From contig NC_016534.1 in NCBI RefSeq assembly GCF_000236905.1, positions 248,001-312,000 of the forward strand: a DNA stretch of 64,000 bases. The letters run 5' to 3'. The notes under the pieces were generated by a model that did not search any database, was not told the origin of the DNA, and saw nothing but the letters and a program-made list of their open reading frames with translations. The stretch is from Tetrapisispora phaffii CBS 4417. Lineage: Eukaryota > Ascomycota > Saccharomycetes > Saccharomycetales > Saccharomycetaceae. This document shows, one piece after another, positions 29,678-41,050 of the stretch (position 1 is the first letter of the stretch; every line of letters starts with the position of its first letter). The translations under genes and the position numbers were made by a program.

Positions 29678-31258
29678 TTAATTCGGTATAAATACAAGAT
29701 TTCTACATAACAATGCAAGCTTTTTGAATAATCTACGCCATTCTAATGGATCTCCAGATTTTCTATTGATACTTATTATTTTCAAATCCTCCTGAACCTT
29801 GTTAATAGAAATAACTCCGGATAATAGCAAACCAGTAAAATCGTCTGTCTTTATATTAATAGTTACTGGAAACACAGAAGCAGCACCCATAGAACTTGAT
29901 AACTTTAAAAAATTATCATATAAATTAGGCTTTACCTTAATATTTGAAAACCTTAACGCTTCCTCTAACGTCGATATAATCTCTTCCATGTTAGCCAGTG
30001 AATAAAATTTTGTTAATTTAGTATGATCAAAACGCAAATTAGTTGATAATGATCCATCTAATGACTTGTCACTGAATTGTAATAGGGCTAAATCGTTAGA
30101 TAATAGTTGGGTCCAATTTTGTTCATTATGGGCATATTTATCTGTAATTCGGTTATGATTATACTGTGTAAATGCTAACTGAGTCGACATATTATGATCA
30201 GTAGCCAGTGGATCATGTTCGATATCTGCGTAATCATCTCCGACAGGTTGGGTTGCTCTAAACCCTGCGTTACTTCTCCCATAGGAACCAGGATCCTGAG
30301 TGGATCGGAGATAATCATCATCGCTTAAGGATACTTTTAAATTTAAATATAATCTTTTTGCAAGTTGAGATGGATCGTTACAAAGTCCATCTGAACCTGC
30401 AAACGGTACCTTAGTTGTGAACCAGGGATGTTTTTTAATCATTTCCAATGATATTCTATTATCCGGATTTGGTTGTAAAATTTTTCTTAAAAGATTCAGT
30501 TGATTTAAATCGATTTTTGACCATGGACCTAATGTAATATTACCATTATGTTCTATGAAATACTGAAAATTGCTGTCTTCAAGTAAGGGAGCTTCCCACG
30601 GTATCTCACCGGTAAGTAAAACGAACAATAATACTCCAATTGACCAAATATCTGTCTTATCTGCAAAATATTGCGATGAATGAAGGACTTCGGGAGCCAT
30701 ATATGGAGGTGAACCCTTTTGATCAGTTGATATTCTAAGTGAACCATCTTTTCTCTTAAATTGTGAAGCTAATCCAAAATCAGCCAGTTTCAAATTTCCA
30801 TTGTTATCCAACAAAATATTCTCTGGCTTAATATCTCTATGTGAGACACCACACTCTGTATGTAAATACACTACTGCATTCACAAGTTGTTGAAAATAAA
30901 ATTGTGCAACTGATGAATCGACACCTACATCAGGCTCGATCTTATCGAATAAATCACCTCCTTCTGCCAATTCCATAATAATCCACATGAAATCGGTAGA
31001 TATGTTACAATCAATAATCTTGAGAACATTTGGATGATCAGAGCATTTCGACTGTAATACTACTTCTTTTGTGATATCTTTCTCCGTAAGACCTTGTTGA
31101 GTGCAAGTAGGAATATGTACAAATTTGACGGCAAATATAACACTAGGGTCAGCTTTTAAATAAGCAGTTTTTACACATGCAAAAGCACCATTACCGATAG
31201 TCTCGTTCAACTCCACATCTTTTATCTTTGGTAACGTTGAGATCTGAGAAAAGTTCAT
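29678..31258 (-). CDS. CHK1: DNA-damage checkpoint kinase CHK1
   Basis: A 526-residue Ser/Thr kinase, within a residue or two of S. cerevisiae Chk1. The start chosen is ATG 31256-31258 (MNFSQISTLPKIKDVELNE), which aligns with the S. cerevisiae N-terminus; the frame is open 34 codons further without support. The kinase domain has the glycine loop GNGAFACV (22-29), catalytic Lys45, HRDIKPEN (140-147), DFG (160-162) and the activation segment GSPPYMAPE. The C-terminal regulatory region ends with GDPLEWRRLFKKLALLCRN, a KA1-like segment. Chk1 acts downstream of Mec1 and Rad9 to stabilise securin Pds1 after DNA damage. It is convergent with RIF1. Confidence 0.97.
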   Translation of the reverse strand: MNFSQISTLPKIKDVELNETIGNGAFACVKTAYLKADPSVIFAVKFVHIPTCTQQGLTEKDITKEVVLQSKCSDHPNVLKIIDCNISTDFMWIIMELAEGGDLFDKIEPDVGVDSSVAQFYFQQLVNAVVYLHTECGVSHRDIKPENILLDNNGNLKLADFGLASQFKRKDGSLRISTDQKGSPPYMAPEVLHSSQYFADKTDIWSIGVLLFVLLTGEIPWEAPLLEDSNFQYFIEHNGNITLGPWSKIDLNQLNLLRKILQPNPDNRISLEMIKKHPWFTTKVPFAGSDGLCNDPSQLAKRLYLNLKVSLSDDDYLRSTQDPGSYGRSNAGFRATQPVGDDYADIEHDPLATDHNMSTQLAFTQYNHNRITDKYAHNEQNWTQLLSNDLALLQFSDKSLDGSLSTNLRFDHTKLTKFYSLANMEEIISTLEEALRFSNIKVKPNLYDNFLKLSSSMGAASVFPVTINIKTDDFTGLLLSGVISINKVQEDLKIISINRKSGDPLEWRRLFKKLALLCRNLVFIPN

Positions 31259-31712
31259 TGTATTAAGAACCACTATTAATAATAAATGAACATATATAGA
31301 TTTTGGATTATTTAGATATATTCCTCGATATTTATCAAAATTAAACAGTAATAATGTCAAAAAATAACCTATTAGACTAAGTAGTTCAATAGTGCTCTTG
31401 TACTTATTTTATATTACTTTCACCAATTGTTATTGATATATAATCTTTTATCTCATCGCTCTGTATTTTGATTCTGTTAGATATTGTTTTCATTTTCATG
31501 TAAGAGGCAAACAAAGGACTGCTTATTTTAACCTTTGTATCCTTTTGAAAAAAATCGATGCCTCAATATTAATCGATAAGGAAGTTCATTTATCGAAGGG
31601 GATAGCCTGGGAGTTGAAGAGTTTGCTATAAGTATAAAAGAAATCAATATTAGCATATTTATATTATATTATTATATTATTAGATTCTTCAAAAGATTAA
31701 AACGGAGTTACG
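31259..31712. promoter_or_regulatory. Divergent CHK1-HSM3 promoter with PAC element
   Basis: About 450 bases between divergent ATGs. A PAC element CTCATCGC lies at 31452-31459, near the middle, followed by several TTTTCATTTTCATG-like stretches. AT-rich TATA-like sequence (TATTATATTATTATATT) occurs about 20-50 bases before the HSM3 ATG. No gene is visible. Confidence 0.5.
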
Positions 31713-33161
31713 ATGACAGAAGCTTCAGAAACCAATACAGTGGTAAATATTATTAATGAAACTTATATAGCGTTGGAAACGAATCCTTTACCAACTAATA
31801 TTAACAGTTTATTAGAAAAATGTCTTACAAATATTAGATATTTATCCTCAAGTCCAGTTAACCTTGATCCATTGCTAAGATCCATAAAGGCACTACTCTT
31901 AGATAAGGAGGAATACCTATTTTTAGATGATCAACTAATGATTGAAGTAATGGATCATATCCTGAAAATAGCGCCATTTGATTTAGTGTTAAATGTATTT
32001 ACAATGAAAGATATAGAATCGGCATTGATATCGAACAATACCAGCTTGATAAAATCAGCATTGAAAGTTATTGAACTTTCTTCTCCTAAAAGTATATTTG
32101 CTTCCTCCCCACTCTTTGATTTGGTACTGAAATTGTATTTTTATGAAGAGACTGATTTGGACATCATAAATAAAATAGAAAATTTATTTCGATCATTGTC
32201 ATCAGATGAATTAGTTGCTAATAAGATACTTGTAAATAATAAGCCAGTTTTATTATCTATTAAAAAAGGTGCTGCGCTAATAAATTATTCTAGAATGTTG
32301 GAACTATTAAGTATATTTGTTGTCCACATAAATCAAGCTACTTTTGATGAGGAATTATTTATAATAACACCAGAAGAAATTGCTAGCCTGGTCGACAAAG
32401 ATATTTTATTTTTTATTCAGATTATTAACTATTATTCAAAATTACTAGACGATCTCTTAATTGATGATTTCACGAGAGAAAGCAAAGACTGGATATATCA
32501 ATACTTAGAACCTATTTTTAATGTGCTGGGTCAATATTATAAAAAGAGAGATGAGTATGTGGAAATTAAGTTATTTACTTTATCTTATTTGTTCCAAATA
32601 TTTAGAAAAGTTTCTTATTGGAATTATGAAAATTGTTTTAATTTATTAGACAAACATTACCTAGAACTCAATTACCAAAACGAACATATAATAGATTTTC
32701 TGTCATTTGTTAATCCAAAGTATTTGTATGAGTATCATTCTGAAATTATCAAAGAATATGCAGATATTAAACCTTCTAGACTTTCAATTCTAAGAAATCT
32801 AGTCTCGAATGAAAAATCTTTTAATTTAATCAAAGATAACTTTACAGCAGAGGATATTCTAAAAATGCCATATATGGAGCAAATGGTTTTATTGGAGCGT
32901 ATGTCACAATATAAGTATTGTGTCAAATATATACTTCACACCATGCCTACTATATTGGGTAATTTGGTTAATTTTAATGGGTTACATATTATTGAAACAG
33001 AAACCGTCGAACTGAGGGAGCAAACTATAGACAATTTAATACATTTCGACGTTGATCTTCTAGGTACTTGGTATGCTCCATTAGTTGATGAATTGAATAA
33101 AATAAAATACCATGGTATTGTAAAAGAAGTTCAGCCAAAAGTTGAGAGCATGTATTTATAA
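31713..33161 (+). CDS. HSM3: Proteasome base assembly chaperone HSM3 (S5b)
   Basis: A 482-residue all-helical ARM/HEAT-repeat protein of the same length as S. cerevisiae Hsm3 (480). Similarity is recognisable along its whole length, including the segments SSPKSIFASSPLFDLVLKLYF and LKMPYMEQMVLLERMSQYKY near the C-terminus. Hsm3 binds the C-terminal domain of the Rpt1 ATPase and chaperones assembly of the 19S regulatory base; it was first found through a DNA mismatch-repair phenotype. In S. cerevisiae it is YBR272C, close to CHK1 and RIF1. Its intervening UBX7 (YBR273C) is absent here. No catalytic motif is expected. Confidence 0.93.
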   Translation: MTEASETNTVVNIINETYIALETNPLPTNINSLLEKCLTNIRYLSSSPVNLDPLLRSIKALLLDKEEYLFLDDQLMIEVMDHILKIAPFDLVLNVFTMKDIESALISNNTSLIKSALKVIELSSPKSIFASSPLFDLVLKLYFYEETDLDIINKIENLFRSLSSDELVANKILVNNKPVLLSIKKGAALINYSRMLELLSIFVVHINQATFDEELFIITPEEIASLVDKDILFFIQIINYYSKLLDDLLIDDFTRESKDWIYQYLEPIFNVLGQYYKKRDEYVEIKLFTLSYLFQIFRKVSYWNYENCFNLLDKHYLELNYQNEHIIDFLSFVNPKYLYEYHSEIIKEYADIKPSRLSILRNLVSNEKSFNLIKDNFTAEDILKMPYMEQMVLLERMSQYKYCVKYILHTMPTILGNLVNFNGLHIIETETVELREQTIDNLIHFDVDLLGTWYAPLVDELNKIKYHGIVKEVQPKVESMYL

Positions 33162-33317
33162 ATGTAACTTCCTAGGTATTTCTCTTCATACAATATTATT
33201 TTACAAAAGTTATATAGCTATTGTTTTTTCCAATTTTTTTAAACAAAAAGTATGACCTTAAAAAAGTTCTAAAAACTATTTATAAAATTACACAACATCT
33301 TACATTAACCAAACCCT

Positions 33318-36300
33318 CTATAAATATAATGAACCAGCTGAAACAATATCTCTATGTATTAGTTTGACTATAGTTTCCATTTTTTCTTCTAATGCAGAAT
33401 TACCAATTGTACGAGCGACATTGACAAGTTCGTTAACTAGCTCTTCTAATCTCTTAAACATTCTAATTAAGGAACCCTCGTATACATCGGTCATTTTACA
33501 AATTTGAGTGAATGTTGCACCTTTACACCATTCATAGACAACTTCCATCAGTTCGTGTCTAAAACTTTCAACATACTCCTTCTCAATAACTTCAATTTTG
33601 GAATCCTTCATAACCTTAGCAATTTTGGAGGCAACTTCTCTCATTGCTTTCAATGGTTCAGCTAATTCTGGTTTTAACCTTGGAGCTTCTTTACAACGCT
33701 CTTGGAAGGCAAAACATGACAGTAAGGCGGCAGCTTGTTCTGGTTTTAATTCATTGAAATTACCATTGAAAATTAATTCGGTTAATAACAACTCATCACC
33801 ACTAGATATTTCACAGGCTACTCTACCCTTCAATTCGATGATATCACTTGGAGTAGAGAAACCTAATCTACGTAATACACGCTTCCTTCTACGTAAATCA
33901 TCTAATTGTATAACAGCTTGTGATTCATTGATTTTTTTCTTCAATTTCTTCATGTCTTCATGCAAAGCAAATTTAATGCTAAATTTGTCATATAATTCAC
34001 TTAATCTCACCGAATTTGCTAAAGGATTGCTATACAATTTTTCTTCTAGAACAACAATTTTTTTCAATAGAGTCTTGAAATCTTCATCTTCAATCTTCAT
34101 ATTTTTAACAGGATCAATTAATGGAACACCATCTGGGAATCTTCTCTTGACTTCATTTAATGATTTTGCAACTGTTTCTTTTTGGCCACTGGCTTTAATA
34201 TCCTTTGGCATAAATAATCTTAAGTTACCAACAGATTTAATAGATTCTAATGTTATAGGAATAATTGCACAAATAGGTTGTTCACCTTTCACAATAGGAC
34301 GGATACCTTCTGGTAATACTGGGTTAAATGGTTTAATAATATTAACAGGAGCATTAGAATACATTGTGTTGACGACAACATTGACAATATAAGATTCGTG
34401 GTCAGAATAAACAACAGAGGTATCACGTTTGTTAACTCTCTTAACGAAATCAATAACAACAGCCCATCCATAATCTTGTTCACCACCAATATTAACATTA
34501 ATTAATCTACCAGGTTGTAAGAAACTCAATAGGTTAGCTGGATGTGTGATAACGTGACGTAAATCTTCGTTATAGCCATCCAACGTTTTTCTGATATCAT
34601 AGTATTCCCTTATATTTTCTTCGTCTTCAATGTATATTTCATCAGCTTTTTTTTCTAGCTCCAAATATGTCTTTTCCATGATTGGAACAGAGATAACATT
34701 TTGGAATTGATAAAAGGAATGCTCCAACATAAACTCAGGAGAGATACCTTCTACTCTCATTAGGTTCAAAATCATATTGTAACCTAAATGGAATGCGGAG
34801 TCCAATCTATCCGCTTGACCTTTAACCATCCCTTTAGCAACCTGAGGTTCCATTTTTTCATCGATCATCATAATAACAATACCACGATCATCTAAACCAC
34901 GACGACCAGCACGTCCTGACATTTGAATATATTCACCACCAGAAACCCAACGGAATTGCTTACCATCCCATTTCCTCACTGAAGTGAAAACAACAGTTTT
35001 GGCAGGCATATTTAGACCAATTGAAAATGTTTCAGTTGCAAATAACACCTTTAGGAAACCTTCCTGAAATAGAATTTCAATAACTTCTTTTAAGATAGGA
35101 AGCAAACCAGAATGATGAATACCGATACCTCTTCTCAACAATGGAAGAATGTGTTTAATTTGAGGTAATTCTCTGTCATTTTCAGGTAATAATGCAATTG
35201 CATTATTGAAAATTTTAGATAATGCATCTTTTTCATCTTCTGAATTAAAATCTAATTTAGACATTTTCAAAGCTAATTCTTCACAATCACGCTTACTAAA
35301 GGAGAAAACAATAACTGGGTTATATTTTTTCTTCCAGATCATTTTAACAATCTTATATATATCACCTTTGGCATCACCTTTTGATGCACCACCTTTGAAT
35401 GACTGGCCCTTCTTACCTTTAGCAACAGCTGAATTTGGATCATCACCTGCGCCATTGCTGATTGATGCCATAGCTTTTTGAAAGTTTTCTTCTCTAAACG
35501 TACTTTTTTCATCTACTACCAAATATATACCATCACCATGTGCTGGGAACAAATAATGCTGTAACGGTGTTGGACGGAAATCTGTGTAAACAATATGACA
35601 TGGCTGGGAGTGGATTTTACAAATCCATTCAGCGAATTCCATGGAATTTGGGATTGTGGCAGATAAGAAGACATAACGAACCTTATCTGGTAAAAGAATA
35701 ATGGTTTCTTCCCAAACAACACCACGCTCTTTATCTCTCATATAATGAACTTCATCGAAGACAACCCATGCAACTTCTCGCATAACTTCACTACCTCTAT
35801 ATAACATACTTCTTAGAATTTCAGTTGTCATAACTAGACATCCAGCATCTGGATTAATTGTAATATCGCCAGTCATTAAACCAACATCGCCAAACTCGGC
35901 AGATAACTCTCTGTATTTTTGATTTGATAGTGCTTTAATTGGAGAGGTATAAATGACTCTTTGTTTATCCCTAAGAGATTGAGCAATAGCATACTCAGCA
36001 ACAACAGTTTTACCAGCAGATGTATGAGCAGAGACTAAAACTGATTCACCTCTATCAATACAAGAAATAGCAGTATCTTGGAAAGGATCTAAAGTAAACG
36101 GATAAGTACGAGCCTGATTCACTCTCTTATGTTGACCGATTGGTTTATAATCATAATTTGGAGGTAGAGCGACTTGATGACGAACTTGATGCTTCAATTT
36201 AACTTTACCATCATCTTCCACTTGCGTTGTAGCAGCATTAGTTAACCCAGTAGAGACATCAACCTCTCTTGATTCTTCTTGCTCAAAAGTATCGGTGACA

Positions 36301-36545
36301 ACAGGTATAACGACCGTATTTTTTTTTTCATTAATTAATTTATCGCCATGTTTGAGTTTCTTACCAGAATTATCTTCGTCATCGTCTTTAGACCCCTCCG
36401 ATTCTTCTTCCGAATCCAAACCACGCTTTTGAGTTGCAGTTTCAACGTCCTCAACTGCATTGTTATCAACTTCTTCTAATTCTTCAATTTGAATATCAGC
36501 GATATCATTCCCATCTTCATCAAAAACATCAAATAGATTGCTCAT
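33318..36545 (-). CDS. MTR4: TRAMP/exosome DExH RNA helicase MTR4
   Basis: A 1075-residue Ski2-like helicase, almost exactly the length of S. cerevisiae Mtr4 (1073), starting at ATG 36543-36545 ([18 protein letters not shown]). An acidic N-terminal region includes an early hydrophobic/acidic peptide. Then come motif [15 protein letters not shown], the DEVH box in [11 protein letters not shown], motif III SATIPNS, and motif [17 protein letters not shown]. The arch/KOW insertion (about 610-870) and the C-terminal helical-bundle DSHCT domain end with [12 protein letters not shown]. Mtr4 unwinds RNA for the nuclear exosome in 5.8S rRNA maturation, snoRNA processing and TRAMP surveillance. In S. 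cerevisiae it is YJL050W, adjacent to IRC8 as here. Confidence 0.98.
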   Translation of the reverse strand: MSNLFDVFDEDGNDIADIQIEELEEVDNNAVEDVETATQKRGLDSEEESEGSKDDDEDNSGKKLKHGDKLINEKKNTVVIPVVTDTFEQEESREVDVSTGLTNAATTQVEDDGKVKLKHQVRHQVALPPNYDYKPIGQHKRVNQARTYPFTLDPFQDTAISCIDRGESVLVSAHTSAGKTVVAEYAIAQSLRDKQRVIYTSPIKALSNQKYRELSAEFGDVGLMTGDITINPDAGCLVMTTEILRSMLYRGSEVMREVAWVVFDEVHYMRDKERGVVWEETIILLPDKVRYVFLSATIPNSMEFAEWICKIHSQPCHIVYTDFRPTPLQHYLFPAHGDGIYLVVDEKSTFREENFQKAMASISNGAGDDPNSAVAKGKKGQSFKGGASKGDAKGDIYKIVKMIWKKKYNPVIVFSFSKRDCEELALKMSKLDFNSEDEKDALSKIFNNAIALLPENDRELPQIKHILPLLRRGIGIHHSGLLPILKEVIEILFQEGFLKVLFATETFSIGLNMPAKTVVFTSVRKWDGKQFRWVSGGEYIQMSGRAGRRGLDDRGIVIMMIDEKMEPQVAKGMVKGQADRLDSAFHLGYNMILNLMRVEGISPEFMLEHSFYQFQNVISVPIMEKTYLELEKKADEIYIEDEENIREYYDIRKTLDGYNEDLRHVITHPANLLSFLQPGRLINVNIGGEQDYGWAVVIDFVKRVNKRDTSVVYSDHESYIVNVVVNTMYSNAPVNIIKPFNPVLPEGIRPIVKGEQPICAIIPITLESIKSVGNLRLFMPKDIKASGQKETVAKSLNEVKRRFPDGVPLIDPVKNMKIEDEDFKTLLKKIVVLEEKLYSNPLANSVRLSELYDKFSIKFALHEDMKKLKKKINESQAVIQLDDLRRRKRVLRRLGFSTPSDIIELKGRVACEISSGDELLLTELIFNGNFNELKPEQAAALLSCFAFQERCKEAPRLKPELAEPLKAMREVASKIAKVMKDSKIEVIEKEYVESFRHELMEVVYEWCKGATFTQICKMTDVYEGSLIRMFKRLEELVNELVNVARTIGNSALEEKMETIVKLIHRDIVSAGSLYL

Positions 36546-37028
36546 AGTTGACACTCTACTTTTCTCTGCTTCTCACAAAATCTAATGGGTTGTAAAATTT
36601 GCACTTATTTTAGGGCCTGCCAAATAAGAGACCAAGTGAGAATTAATTACTATGGACTGTTGTAATTATATAATAAATCTTGTAAGACAATTAATTAAAT
36701 TTACAATATACTCTCTTTACAGTTGGTTTGAATAGTTTTACCTCATCGCACTTTAAAATTTTTCAATATTATTATTGTTACAGATTAGCGGGTAACTGCA
36801 GTAAAGATCATATAGTTCTATATTCAATATGTATGTATCTAACAATTTAGAGATATGTTCACTATATCAAGAACAAGCTCAATGGCACCTTCATAGATAA
36901 ATTAGAAGTTATGTTTTATAATTATATTAAATATAAGAAACTCTATTATATTATAAATGATGGTTGTCTAACCATATATGCAGTTAACAGATATTTTTTT
37001 TCTTTTGATGGGTATTAAGTAATTATTA
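36546..37028. promoter_or_regulatory. MTR4 promoter with PAC, RRPE and Reb1-type sites
   Basis: About 480 bases between the MTR4 ATG and the IRC8 stop. It contains CTCATCGC (PAC) at 36742-36749, AAAATTTTTCA (RRPE) at 36755-36765, and CGGGTAA (Reb1-type) at 36789-36795, 200-250 bases from the MTR4 start. The close PAC-RRPE spacing is the signature of ribosome-biogenesis genes and fits MTR4's role in rRNA processing. A Reb1 site just distal could set a nucleosome-free region. Confidence 0.75.
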
Positions 37029-39737
37029 TTATAATGCAACGTTGATGTCCGACTTAGTCATTAGATTGTGACTTGAATTCCACTTCTCTTGATCATATTG
37101 GCTAGTTAATGTCTGTGGATATTCGGTGTTTGATGTTGTGGATTTTTGTTCGTCTGAATAATACGATGTTGACCTTAATGTGAATAACGGTTGATCATCA
37201 AATGCCCTTAAATCGGTATTAATTGTCAATTGTTTTCGTTTATCCGATAAATATGGAGATGTATTGCTATTCTCTTGGTGATAGAATAATGAACTTACAG
37301 TTCTCAAATTCTTTTCCGCAAAGGCACTGTTTCTACGATTTTCCGTTATCGAACCTTTTTGGGAAACACCATTAAATGGTGATTTAGTTGGGGATCCATT
37401 ATTTTGCAATGAATGTAAATAACTAAAGTCCAAACTTTTCCCTCTTTTTTTATGGCCAGAAAACATTAGTTTCCCGAAATTAGAATCATTGTTTGAAGTT
37501 TTCATACTCTCAGTAAAGGTCATTTCTGTCGAGTGTATTGGTGACAATGAATCAGATAGATTGGAAATCGATAATTTCTTGCCTAATCTTTTGAAAGTTT
37601 TGTTTCTTGTTGGTGAAGTTGGTGGAGACAGCATTGTTGAAAAATTGTTTTGGGAATTTAAGTAATTTGACATTTGTGAATTCCCTCTATTATGAGATAT
37701 ACTACCCATACCGCTACCAGCGTGTGACTTTTGTCTATGATGAATACCTGTACCGGAGCTGATTATTGAGATTATCGATTTGGTCGGTGAATGTCTTGTA
37801 TTGATTCTCGATAAGTCTTTTGAGCATATCTCAGTGATATTAGATGAAGAAAGGTTTTGATTCAATCCATTTTCTAATAGCTGGCTTTCATCGTTATTGT
37901 CTTTATCATTAAGATCAGTTAGATACTCATCTAATTGACTGATTGTGTCATAATTTTCATATGGTAGATCTATTTGGGTCAAATTCATTTTATGGCCTAG
38001 TGCAGTTTTGGGGAAGTGGAAATGACTGTTATCTAATATTGATGAATTAGAATTATCATCGTCAAGTTCTATTAATTCTTGTTTAGAAAAGTTAAAAGCC
38101 GGCAGAAGTAAATTGTCCTGCAATGTCTCTGCTCTTTTCATAAACTTTGATTTATCACTATTCCACATATCTAAAGTAACATTTCCAGGAAGATTTTCAA
38201 CAGACAAATTAAATTGCTTATAATCTTTTTGTGTTGGTACTGGTTCTTCGGGAAACATAGGAATTTGTGATATGCTTTGTAAGTCATTGTCTTCCAAGAT
38301 CTTGTCGTCGAATGAAAAATTATCGTAATGATGATCATGAACAAAATTTTCAGGAGAATTAATTTCATCAACCGTTTGAAGTTTGTTAGAAGCTGATTCT
38401 AATAATTCAGGTATTAGGCCTGGAATAAACCCTTGTTGCTGTAGCACTGGGGCTTCACATGGGCTTAATATTGGAGGTAATAGAGCACTATTGATTCTTT
38501 TTAATGCTTGTCTTTCAACTTCTATTTTTGCTTCCTTCTCTAATGCAACAGGATTGCACTCGTCAAGGAATTTGTCTGCTCTATTCATATTAACATTAGA
38601 CTCTAATATTAGAGAACTCATCCGCTTTTTTTCAGTAAGGTAACTATTTGTGTCTGATTTTTCATTAGTTTCAGCATTTTTATTTACGGAATCTGTAGAT
38701 GTATATTTGCTTAACATATCTCTTTGCATGTCAGATATAGCTGATAATTTCGAAAAATATTTGAAATTTTTATTTGATTTGGAAATTTTATTTTGAACCA
38801 AATTACTGTGGATCATGGAAGTCTTTTGTGCTTGAGTTGCATCATAATTTTTTGATCCTTTGAGAATTTTAGAAGTTGAAATAAAAAATGAACTGCAAAA
38901 ATTTTTAGTTTTATCCTTTCTCGAAACTTCAGATGCTTCTTCTATTTTAGATGGTTCATTTAAATTTTTTTGAGGTTTTAAATGTGATGAACTTAACTTT
39001 GTCCTAAGTACAGATGGAAATGAAAGATTTCCTGATGATTCCCTCGTATTTATACCACTTTGTGCAGGAATAATATTATAATTGGCATCTAAATTTATTT
39101 GTTTTCCATTTCTTAAATTTTTTACATCATAATTACTACCGATATTATTATTTTCTCCAAAATTAGCTAAATCCATATCAGGAGTTAGTGTTTGAGATGA
39201 AATTTTTAATGGGATAGAAGGTTTATAAGCTTGTTGGTCATGGTTATATATCTTTTCATAATCAGGAGTGATTACGCCTTTGTCTTCTCCTTCTTTTCTG
39301 GTACAAAAGCTCTTAACAGCGTTCAAGCTTCCGATATTTATACCATTTATGAATAACGAGAATATTAACAATTCAGAAAAGCCAATGTATAAACGTTGTT
39401 CCAGTGAGTTTGTTAGATAACTACTATCGTTTGTAATTAAATTCTTAAGAGAATTATTAAAAAACTCAACAGCAGAACCTAATATCAGTAATTGTAACAG
39501 TAAGAACAATTCACGGTTGAAGGAAAAGTATTTATTTATACGCTTACTTCGCTGAATAGTTGACAATATATCAAATATATTTGTTATACCATATATGATA
39601 GAAGAGCATGCAATTATTATTAAAACACATCTATTAGGATCATACTTCTTGGCTAGTGATACTGCTACAGCTCCCAATGCAATTGACAGTAATGAACTGA
39701 GTATTGATACAACCGCTGCAATAGTACGTTGATGCAT
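37029..39737 (-). CDS. IRC8: Bud-tip membrane protein IRC8 (YJL051W) homologue
   Basis: A 902-residue protein starting at ATG 39735-39737 (MHQRTIAAVVSILSSLLSIA). Four hydrophobic transmembrane segments lie near residues 7-28, 37-58, 77-93 and 116-136, followed by a ~760-residue Ser/Asn-rich cytosolic tail with short conserved peptides such as SILSSG-like and GSPTKSPFNG elements. This layout and its location next to MTR4 match S. cerevisiae Irc8 (822 residues), a bud-tip-localised membrane protein of unknown function whose loss raises Rad52 foci. There is no enzymatic motif. The assignment rests mainly on architecture and synteny. Confidence 0.8.
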   Translation of the reverse strand: MHQRTIAAVVSILSSLLSIALGAVAVSLAKKYDPNRCVLIIIACSSIIYGITNIFDILSTIQRSKRINKYFSFNRELFLLLQLLILGSAVEFFNNSLKNLITNDSSYLTNSLEQRLYIGFSELLIFSLFINGINIGSLNAVKSFCTRKEGEDKGVITPDYEKIYNHDQQAYKPSIPLKISSQTLTPDMDLANFGENNNIGSNYDVKNLRNGKQINLDANYNIIPAQSGINTRESSGNLSFPSVLRTKLSSSHLKPQKNLNEPSKIEEASEVSRKDKTKNFCSSFFISTSKILKGSKNYDATQAQKTSMIHSNLVQNKISKSNKNFKYFSKLSAISDMQRDMLSKYTSTDSVNKNAETNEKSDTNSYLTEKKRMSSLILESNVNMNRADKFLDECNPVALEKEAKIEVERQALKRINSALLPPILSPCEAPVLQQQGFIPGLIPELLESASNKLQTVDEINSPENFVHDHHYDNFSFDDKILEDNDLQSISQIPMFPEEPVPTQKDYKQFNLSVENLPGNVTLDMWNSDKSKFMKRAETLQDNLLLPAFNFSKQELIELDDDNSNSSILDNSHFHFPKTALGHKMNLTQIDLPYENYDTISQLDEYLTDLNDKDNNDESQLLENGLNQNLSSSNITEICSKDLSRINTRHSPTKSIISIISSGTGIHHRQKSHAGSGMGSISHNRGNSQMSNYLNSQNNFSTMLSPPTSPTRNKTFKRLGKKLSISNLSDSLSPIHSTEMTFTESMKTSNNDSNFGKLMFSGHKKRGKSLDFSYLHSLQNNGSPTKSPFNGVSQKGSITENRRNSAFAEKNLRTVSSLFYHQENSNTSPYLSDKRKQLTINTDLRAFDDQPLFTLRSTSYYSDEQKSTTSNTEYPQTLTSQYDQEKWNSSHNLMTKSDINVAL

Positions 39738-41050
39738 CACAGAATGTACTAAATGAGATCTCTAACAAAAAGTTTTAATATTGAAGGGACTAGATCTACT
39801 TCTGTCAGTTGGATCTATTTAGTATCAACGTCGTCTATTAATGCCTGTCTTTAAATCCTTATTGAATATAATTTGAATGAAACTAATAAGTCACTATATA
39901 TATATATAAGCGTTTGCGCATGTGTTCAGTAAATATAAGTTTAAGAAATCTGGATATTTACGAATTGAAATGGTGGAAAAGTATCAAGTGATTAGCAATT
40001 AATAAGTTAAACGTTAGTACAATAGGTGCTCTGGCAGTCCAATGTTGAAGTGTATCGATGTTACAACATTAAGGTAAAATAAAAATAAAAATAATCACTG
40101 ACTGTTGTTATTTTTCAAGATGATTATTTACTACTTGCCCAATTAGGAATAATCTTTAAATTTCGTTCTCAAGAAACATCCCGCACAACTCTACAGCATT
40201 GAAAAATCAATACTTGCACCAAATAAGGAAATGAACAATTTTGTAGAAAATAGATGTTGCACAAAGGTGTCAGTTATTCGATACTGTTTATTCTCTAATT
40301 TATGTTAGATATGAGACAGGGTTCATAGAAGTTGTATGGAAATCATATGTACAATGAGCGTTCCTTCCAATGCTAAATTACGTTTGTTTTAGCAGATAAT
40401 CTTGGCATGGATATTCTGATATACACAGTTCTCTTTTGAAAATAAAAGGTTCTTCGAGTGCCACTGTTCCCAGATGTTGTTAATTATTATCCACATGTTA
40501 CATTTTTCTATTGTAGTGTTATACAATTGGAAATATAGTTTTGGAATAATGGATTACACATTGTTTGGATCTTAGCAAACTTGTTTCTTACAGTCACATG
40601 CATTGGTGTTTTGAATTCAGAACCGTCTAAAATAATCAGGGCTGTTGAAAGTGGTTTTTTAGAGTTATATGCCCTAAACCGAGAAAGTACCTTGAGGATA
40701 CTTTTTGAAAATAATAAATTTGGATAGAATGTTATTAATTTAACAATGACTATATAACAAACTAACGTTTCTGAAAACAACATTTATTGTAATTAGATGT
40801 CATGAGTATTCACTAATGTTAACCACCTGCACACAATATTTCCTTTTCAGTCTAGATGGCAATTTGGTTATTTTAGTTATCTATATTATTCAAAAATCAT
40901 AGAATATTCTTAATACTGTACTGATCTGTGAAATAGAATTGTCAGAACTACTTTCATATGACGTAAAGGACAAGAGAATTGAAATTGATAGTAAATATTA
41001 TTGATTTTTATATTGTTTTAACTCTGAAGCTATTCTGCAGTACTTTGACA
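39738..41050. promoter_or_regulatory. Long divergent IRC8-ZAP1 intergenic region
   Basis: About 1.3 kb between divergent ATGs, unusually long for this window. S. cerevisiae has TDH1, PEP8, TIM54 and YJL055W between these two genes; I see no remnant of them. A 91-codon minus-strand ATG frame at 40508-40783 is unrecognised and not supported. Near 40066-40075 ACATTAAGGT resembles half of a Zap1 zinc-responsive element (ACCTTNAAGGT), but the other half is poor. The TA-dinucleotide run at 39895-39908 is a simple repeat. Confidence 0.4.

Noticed and set aside
31259..31360. 34-codon N-terminal extension of CHK1
   Set aside because: The ATG at 31258 aligns with the known Chk1 N-terminus, and the extension is AT-rich promoter-like sequence.
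33598..34392. Long plus-strand frame antisense to MTR4
   Set aside because: MTR4 is unambiguous on the other strand; the 264-codon frame is a codon-bias shadow with no protein character.
40066..40075. ACATTAAGGT as a Zap1 zinc-responsive element for ZAP1 autoregulation
   Set aside because: Only one half of the ACCTTNAAGGT consensus is good and it lies almost 1 kb from the ATG; not enough to call.
40508..40783. 91-codon minus-strand ATG frame between IRC8 and ZAP1
   Set aside because: Unrecognised, AT-rich composition, no supporting promoter or homology; treated as chance in a long gap.
40979..41050. N-terminal extension of ZAP1 upstream of ATG 41051
   Set aside because: The extension begins at a TTG, is hydrophobic and has no counterpart in Zap1; the ATG at 41051 fits the family.
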